This document shows positions 58,448-64,000 of a DNA stretch of 64,000 nt, piece after piece. Each line of letters begins with the position of its first letter. The first letter of the stretch is position 1. Position numbers and translations under genes: made by a program. The DNA is from Agapanthus africanus. Lineage: Eukaryota; Streptophyta; Magnoliopsida; Asparagales; Amaryllidaceae. The DNA lies in assembly GCA_030015575.1 (NCBI GenBank), contig JASDDO010000028.1, positions 22,175,154-22,239,153 on the forward strand. Reading direction: 5' to 3'. The notes below the pieces were generated by a model. The model had not been told where the DNA came from and made no database searches. It worked only from the letters and a program-made list of their open reading frames with translations.

Positions 58448-61400
58448 TGTAACACCCTAACACGATCGTACGTTATTTAACGATATTAATTAATATTTTG
58501 AATTTTTATTTATTTATTATTTGGGTTATGATTGATTTGAATAGTGTATATGTTTATCGGATTTGACCCGCTTACGTGAGACCCGTTATAGTGCAAGAGA
58601 ATCTTTTATTAATATTTATTCGTAAACTAATCCATATAAATCTTAAATAACAGATATATAATATTTAAATTATATGTAAATATTTTCTAGTAGCTATAAG
58701 TTAGGGATATTTTCATATATTAATTGTTATCAAGTTATTTAAAAATCTCTTGGTGTTATATTGATATTTATCTATTACAGATAAATCTCAAACATGCTAG
58801 ATACCAGATATATATAGATTATAGTAGAATATTTATTTTAACCCTTAGATTATGGTTTAAATGGGCTACATATGTATATATTATTTCTAATATATTTTCA
58901 ATAAAATTTAGTAGAAACGGATCGAAAATTGGTAATATCTTTTATTATATTATTGGTTATATATAAACTTTATACACACACACACACACACACACTATTT
59001 ATTATATATAGATTTATATTTTTCCTTTACGAAACTATCTCTCTCTCTGCTCACAAATCTCTTTCTCTCTATTTCGCATCTCTTCTCTCACTCTACATCT
59101 CTCTCCCGCTCTCTTTACCACTTCTTCCTCTCTTCCTCTTAGCTATCACAATCTTCTTCCCATCTCCGATCATATTGCCCTCAACTCCTCACCGACGTCG
59201 CCACCTCCTGCACCTCCTTTGCAGTCCTCAAAAAACTCAACCCCTGACCTCACCTCCCTTACAATCTCAACCGCACTCATCTCCTCGCCGTCACTTCGTC
59301 ACACCCGAGCACCAATCCCCTCATCGTCTCCCTTCGCCTTCACTAATCAACTCTCTTCACCACCACCTCAACCCATCACCGTAGATCACATTCCTCGCCT
59401 CCAAGCCGAGAATCACCATAGCCATCACCGCCTCCTACCCATCACCGCCTCCTACCCATCACCTGCGCATTCTTCTTCATCTTCTACCGTCGCCTCCATC
59501 ACCTCACAGCCGAGTCCCAATCACCAGTGTCTTCATTGACCACCATTGTCGTCTCCAATTATCCGGCTGCAAACCCCAACTCCAGCAGTCCCAGATTCGC
59601 TAGTAACCTCCTCTGCGATCGCCAGCACCCACCTTTGCCGAGACAACCATCGGCATAAGTTCAGATCTCATAGCCGAGCCTTCGAGTTTCGAGTTGCTTC
59701 GTATTTGCCGTCGTTCGGTGTTCACTCATGTTCGTATCTGTATTCGTCGCGACCGAGGCAAGTTTATACATGCTATAGTCTACATAATATCTATATATGT
59801 ATAATATCATAATATTATTTATTATTACTACTACACTGTTACATCTATCCAATCCGTATATCGTTAATTAATAATAATAACAAGCTTTATAATTTGCAGT
59901 TTATAACGTTATGTAAATTATATCTATAGATAGAAACTATATAAACTATTCTAATTGGCCCAAATTGTTAAATCGAAGTGTAGGTATTAATATGATCTGT
60001 TCTCACGATGTTATCATAAGTAAAGACTTCATTTAATTGAATACACTATCTTGACATGCTTATAACCCGTCATCCTATTATAGATAGTGATATCTTTCTT
60101 GTACCTATTTACCTGTAATATTTACCGATACCAACAATTCTAACTTATTGTCTTGATGGACCTGACCTGTTGAGTAGATAGATATAACTTGTATCTGCCT
60201 TCTCCTGTGTTGGTATTAAGTAGATATTATTCATACCTGATTTGGAAAATGAAACCTGGGGAAATGTGGAAATCAAAAGTGTAACTAAATTGTAATTTAA
60301 AAGGATATTACATGTTTCCATGGTTCTGGAGGATAACGGAACAAAATCATTCTTGATTCATATATCTTGATCCGTGATCTCGGTGGGTAACGGGATATAT
60401 ACTTTTGAGTTACATGGAGGAGTACATTCATTAGTATCAAACACCTGTAATATAGTTATACTAGAAACACAAAATTTAGGATAAGCGTGACATACCTATA
60501 GCCTGCTGTTATAACACCTGTGATTGTTTTGTTTATACCCATACCTTTTTTTGCACGGGTCATTATATATAGCACACTGTTTAGTTTATTATTATTATTA
60601 TGATATTTATGACGCACCGGCACTTGGGTTTTGTATGACTCAGTTCCTTTAATCTTATCGTAAGAAGATCGAGAATATTTTGACAGGAAAGTTGAGCAAT
60701 AAAGAGCTTTCTACTTATTTAGTTTATTGATATTTTAGATGTGTTATCTAGTTATGCTTTTGTTGTTGTGAACCCATAAGGGACTGTTGGGGTTTGCTTA
60801 GCACCTAGACTAGATTTTGGCAAGCATCTAACATGCTACTATAAATATTTGAGGTGCTAATCAAAACCGGCCTAGGAATTGAACTAGAAATTTAGGGTAA
60901 CACAACAAATATCACATACAAGAATGAGTCTAACACTAAGAGGGGAGAAATACAACCTTTGTAGACCTCCTCTCCTTGACTCCTTGGATCAACTTGGTGT
61001 TTAAACGGATCCTCTTGAAACCTTCGAAGTCTACGACAATCCACCATGGAGTCCCTTGGTTCAAGCTCCTAGTTTCACTTGATCTAGGTGAAAGTGAAGC
61101 AAACAATCTACACTAGTAGACTAGACTAATATAGATTGATGATGTGGGTTGTAATCTCACTTAAAAACCTTTCCTTTTATTTTTCTTCACTCTCTTTTGA
61201 AGAGATAGAGAGCTTGGAGAAAGAAGGAGGAGGAGATGGCTTAGCTAGAGCTCAAGTATGAACTAATACCAAATAATAATGAGAATAAAGAATATATGAG
61301 AAAGTCACACTCACCCATAACCATGGTGAATAAATATCTAGATATTTTTGTTAGTGTGTTATAAAGCTAATTAGAAATTAAACCATGGTTTGTGTTGTGG

Positions 61401-63070
61401 TCAACTCAAGAAGAGTGTAGAAGAAAAGCAACCATGATTTAATTTCATACTTCTTTTTCTCAATAACAAAAATTTATAAATATTTATTCCATGTGAGTCT
61501 TGCATAGCCATCTCCAATGTATCATCAAAATGACACATATATGCATGCATGCGTGCATTCATATCAATATATACATACATACATTCATGTTTACACTTAT
61601 AAAAGAAAAGGTTTTAATGAATGAGTTAATGGTCATTGATATTAAATCAATACTTGATTTAATAATCCGGTCATATCACATACGACCCGACCAATAGAGA
61701 ACGCCAGATTAAAATACGATATCAAATACACGCATTTAATCAAGCTCCCACGTATATCCGCATATGCACCCCACATCGTTTCTTCTGAGCTAGGAAACCC
61801 CTTTGTGGGACTCTAAGACTCGTCAATACGCTAGCAGTAGGCAGTGATCATATCACATACCCACAAACGGTCGACATCACTAGCTGTGCATAACGGCTCC
61901 CAGGTATTGAGCGATCGGAAGAAAAATAAGCGAACCTGTCAAAACTCCCATCGAGCCAACTGGCAACACTTTCCGTACAGTCATGCCATTTCGTCAGATA
62001 TGCTGCATATCGAGTCTAGGGATGGTATCGTCGACCCCAATAACTCAATAAGTCATGTCGATATATGGCCTATAACAGATTGAGAAACTACTGATAATAC
62101 TTAACAGTAAATCTCATCAGCCCTGGCCAGGGACTTCCTGATATAGCCAATCGAGCAGAGCGCAACATCAACCCCCAATACCGGAAGAAACGAAACCCCT
62201 CCTATTGCTCATTGCCTCCATGTGTCTCGGGACTATACCCAAAAACCACCTGTTTGTACGACTCAATAGAGCCGTGGTAGGGTGGAAATCAAAGTATAGT
62301 GGAAGAACACACAAGACTCTATGACGATCTCAGGTATACAGACTAACATGTACCAGTGTCACCTGAGAACTTCTATCCGACGATAGATATAATGCCATAT
62401 TAGAGTTCTCGGTGAGTCTGTCTAGTGTACCCAGTCTCCACTGAGCACCCGTATACAATCTCTAATGTCAAACACCAATGGATATGGGATCATCCATTGC
62501 CCATCTAATGGGTTAAGAAATGTATACACCAGTCTACTCTGGAATGTCGATGCTCCGTTTCGATACACCCATGATTAGGAATATTTAAGGATATGCTTAT
62601 AAACTATTCATGTCCCGCTAGTATGATCTTCATCATAATCACAGTAGTCAAGCAAATATCCTAAGGGCTTTATCAGCATGTATCAAATGAATAAAAAGCA
62701 TGATCAAGTGAACATGTCAAGATAAAGAGTAACCAGATAGCATACTATCATATCGAGCAAGAATGTCCTCTGAATAAATATACATGTCAATACATCCATT
62801 ATCAAATAATGGCCTCTAGGGCATACATATATCTAACAGGGACAAGGCTGGAATATTATTTCTTGTTGGATCTTTATTTGTGTCCGCTATTTTCCTCATT
62901 ATTATTTATTGTGGCAGTTGGACATGTGATAGTTAGATATTTATTCACTATTTTTGATATCTGATTGATAGCCGTAATGTGACTATAGAAGGATATTTCT
63001 TCGCCATAGGTAGCATGGTTGGTTTTGTCACATACAGTATTTACGTATTTTTGGAAACGAAGCATGACAA
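58448..63070 (+). repeat. left LTR of chromovirus 3, interrupted
   Basis: TATATAAAC box near 58959-58967, a (CA)n tract at 58975-58995, a CT-rich then Ser/Pro-coding GC-rich leader (about 59035-59757) ending GAG/GCAAGT at 59757/59758, then AT-rich sequence. It is interrupted by 60785-62838. The conserved GTGACTATAGAAGGAT...GTCAC block is at about 62974-63031. Confidence 0.9.
60785..62838 (-). mobile_element. Angela-like Ty1/copia solo LTR
   Basis: A 2054-bp segment with TG...CA ends, flanked by GGGAC (60780-60784 and 62839-62843), in the LTR of chromovirus 3. The minus strand starts TGTTAGATATATGTATGCCC then TAGAGGCCATTA, closely resembling the start of Angela/BARE-type copia LTRs (TATGCCCTAGAGGC). 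No internal coding region is present, so it is a solo LTR left by recombination between two LTRs. A related LTR lies at 63668-64000. Confidence 0.85.
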
Positions 63071-63293
63071 GGTTTTGTTGGTATCAGAGTATAGGTTTTA
63101 GGTTAGCTGGGTTTGGTCTCTTTTGTAGTTGGGTATTGTATCCAATACACTAATCTGAAAACCCAGAAAGTAGGAACGTGTCCTGCCATATTACTACCTT
63201 GCTATTGTTGAATGTATAGTTTATTAACTCTTTGTTTTTTTTCGAATTGTGTTTCTGTTGCTAATTCTCTTCAGTGTTCTTAACCCAAGAATC

Positions 63294-63667
63294 ATGGCGG
63301 AAAGAGACTCACGAGCATATAAGAGGCCTGTAGACGACGACGCATTATCTAGAATCATGCGCGGTATGCTGGAAAACCAGAAACGTCAAACAGAGCTGAA
63401 CCAATGACAGGCCGAGGCTTTCCAAGAGGGCTTAAAAACGGACCAACAGACTGCTATCATGGCAGCTGAGAGGGCGGCAGCTTCTTGACCAGCACAGTGT
63501 GAAGGTACCAAAGCGGACTTCAGGAAACTCGGTCTGGCCACGTTTACAGGATTAGAGGAGCCATTACCGGCAGAGCAGTGGCTGGTGAATATAGAGAATC
63601 TTTTAGTTGCCACACAGATTCCGGATGAGAAAGGGATGGATGTGATACACATCCAATTGGTGAATTA
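63294..63667 (+). pseudogene. gag start of chromovirus 3, truncated
   Basis: ATG at 63294 (AERDSRAYKRPVDDDALSRI, then MLENQKRQTELNQ followed by TGA), a second stop in a later codon (AAS then TGA, near 63486), then FTGLEEPLPAEQWLVNIENL and VATQIPDEKGMDVIHIQLVN, as in chromovirus 1 gag. It is cut at 63667 by the Angela-like LTR. The pol part is outside the window or lost. Confidence 0.9.
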
Positions 63668-64000
63668 TGTTAGTGTATATGCCGTAGAGGCCATTACTGT
63701 ATCATACTAGTATGTATATTACTTGATGGAAGCTTGGGATATTCACAGTTGTATAAACAATCTTGCTCGATATAGTAGTATGCTACTTGGTTTGTCTCTG
63801 CTTTAATGTGTATATGTGTGTTTCTTTATATCATCTATACGCATTAGTAGAGCCCTTAGGATCTTTACTTGATTACCGGTATTGTGATGGCGATCACACT
63901 CGTGGGGGCTGGGTAATCCACAAGCACATCCTTATACACGTCCCTAGTCGTTGGATTATCGAGACGGGGCATCGATAATCCGGAGTAGACTAGCGTATGC
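63668..64000 (+). mobile_element. Angela-like Ty1/copia LTR, 5' part, to window edge
   Basis: Begins TGTTAGTGTATATGCCGTAG then AGGCCATTACTG and stays similar to the minus strand of the solo LTR at 62838-62500 (TTGCTCGATAT.GTAGTATGCTA, GCCCTTAGGAT, CGATAAT/CGACATTCC). It is inserted in gag of chromovirus 3 and runs out of the window. Whether it is a solo or a full element cannot be seen. Confidence 0.85.

Larger units (their letters stand above)
58448..63667 (+). mobile_element. Tekay-like chromovirus 3 (Ty3/gypsy), fragment
   Basis: Left LTR 58448-63070 (TGTAAC...ATGACA, about 2.56 kb without the inserted solo LTR), a primer site TGGTATCAGAG at 63080, and the start of gag (63294-63667). The element is then cut by an Angela-like LTR. 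It resembles chromovirus 1 in gag and in the end of the LTR but is clearly diverged. Confidence 0.88.

Noticed and set aside
1-64000. CRISPR arrays, bacterial operons, riboswitches
   Set aside because: The tandem repeats lack regular unique spacers, and the content is eukaryotic plant repeat DNA.

Overview
The window looks like repeat-rich, gene-poor nuclear DNA of a flowering plant. I see no intact cellular gene, tRNA or rRNA. Almost everything is a transposable element, often one nested in another. The only host-type gene is a dead terpene synthase. The species cannot be fixed; the terpene synthase exon structure, Athila/Tat/chromovirus/Angela retrotransposons, CACTA transposons and an RTE-type LINE all point to an angiosperm.

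Layout. 1-555: minus-strand fragment of a Tat-lineage Ty3/gypsy gag, running off the left edge. 786-4315: minus-strand terpene synthase pseudogene with recognisable exons, two internal deletions and several stops. About 4550-19141: CACTA copy A (minus strand; TnpA-like and Tnp2/TnpD-like genes), split by an Athila-like gag-protease element (10711-18928, target duplication ACATG). 19142-27545: a Tat-type gypsy element on the minus strand, with inferred 3' LTR, an antisense ORF, several tandem-repeat blocks and decayed RNase H/integrase. It is interrupted by an RTE-type LINE (21643-24698, 19-bp target duplication) and cut at 27546 by Tekay-like chromovirus 1 (27546-37783). 37800-56834: CACTA copy B, joined to chromovirus 1 at a scar with a short filler duplication, and split by the young Tekay-like chromovirus 2 (43320-54372, target duplication GCTGT). 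Copy B keeps its CACTA terminus at 56834. 58448-63667: chromovirus 3, with an Angela-like solo LTR inside its LTR (60785-62838, target duplication GGGAC) and another Angela-like LTR cutting its gag at 63668 and running off the right edge.

Order of events. The CACTA copies came before the Athila, Tat and chromovirus 2 insertions. Tat came before the LINE and chromovirus 1; chromovirus 3 came before both Angela-like LTRs. By eye the LTR pairs are about 99% (chromovirus 2), 98.5% (Athila-like) and 97% (chromovirus 1) identical, so chromovirus 2 is youngest. It has one amber codon in integrase and a two-residue loss beside the protease catalytic site.

The most interesting candidate is shared by all three chromovirus families. 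A GC-rich leader inside the LTR ends in a GC-type splice donor (AG/GCAAGT), followed by AT-rich sequence up to a good acceptor just before the gag ATG. Splicing there would remove the 3' part of the LTR and the primer binding site from the gag-pol mRNA. Other points: an antisense ORF in the Tat element, stop codons shared by both CACTA copies, tandemly duplicated micro-exons in the CACTA TnpA gene, and a CCCTAA-rich array inside CACTA copy B. All identities and percentages are by-eye readings.
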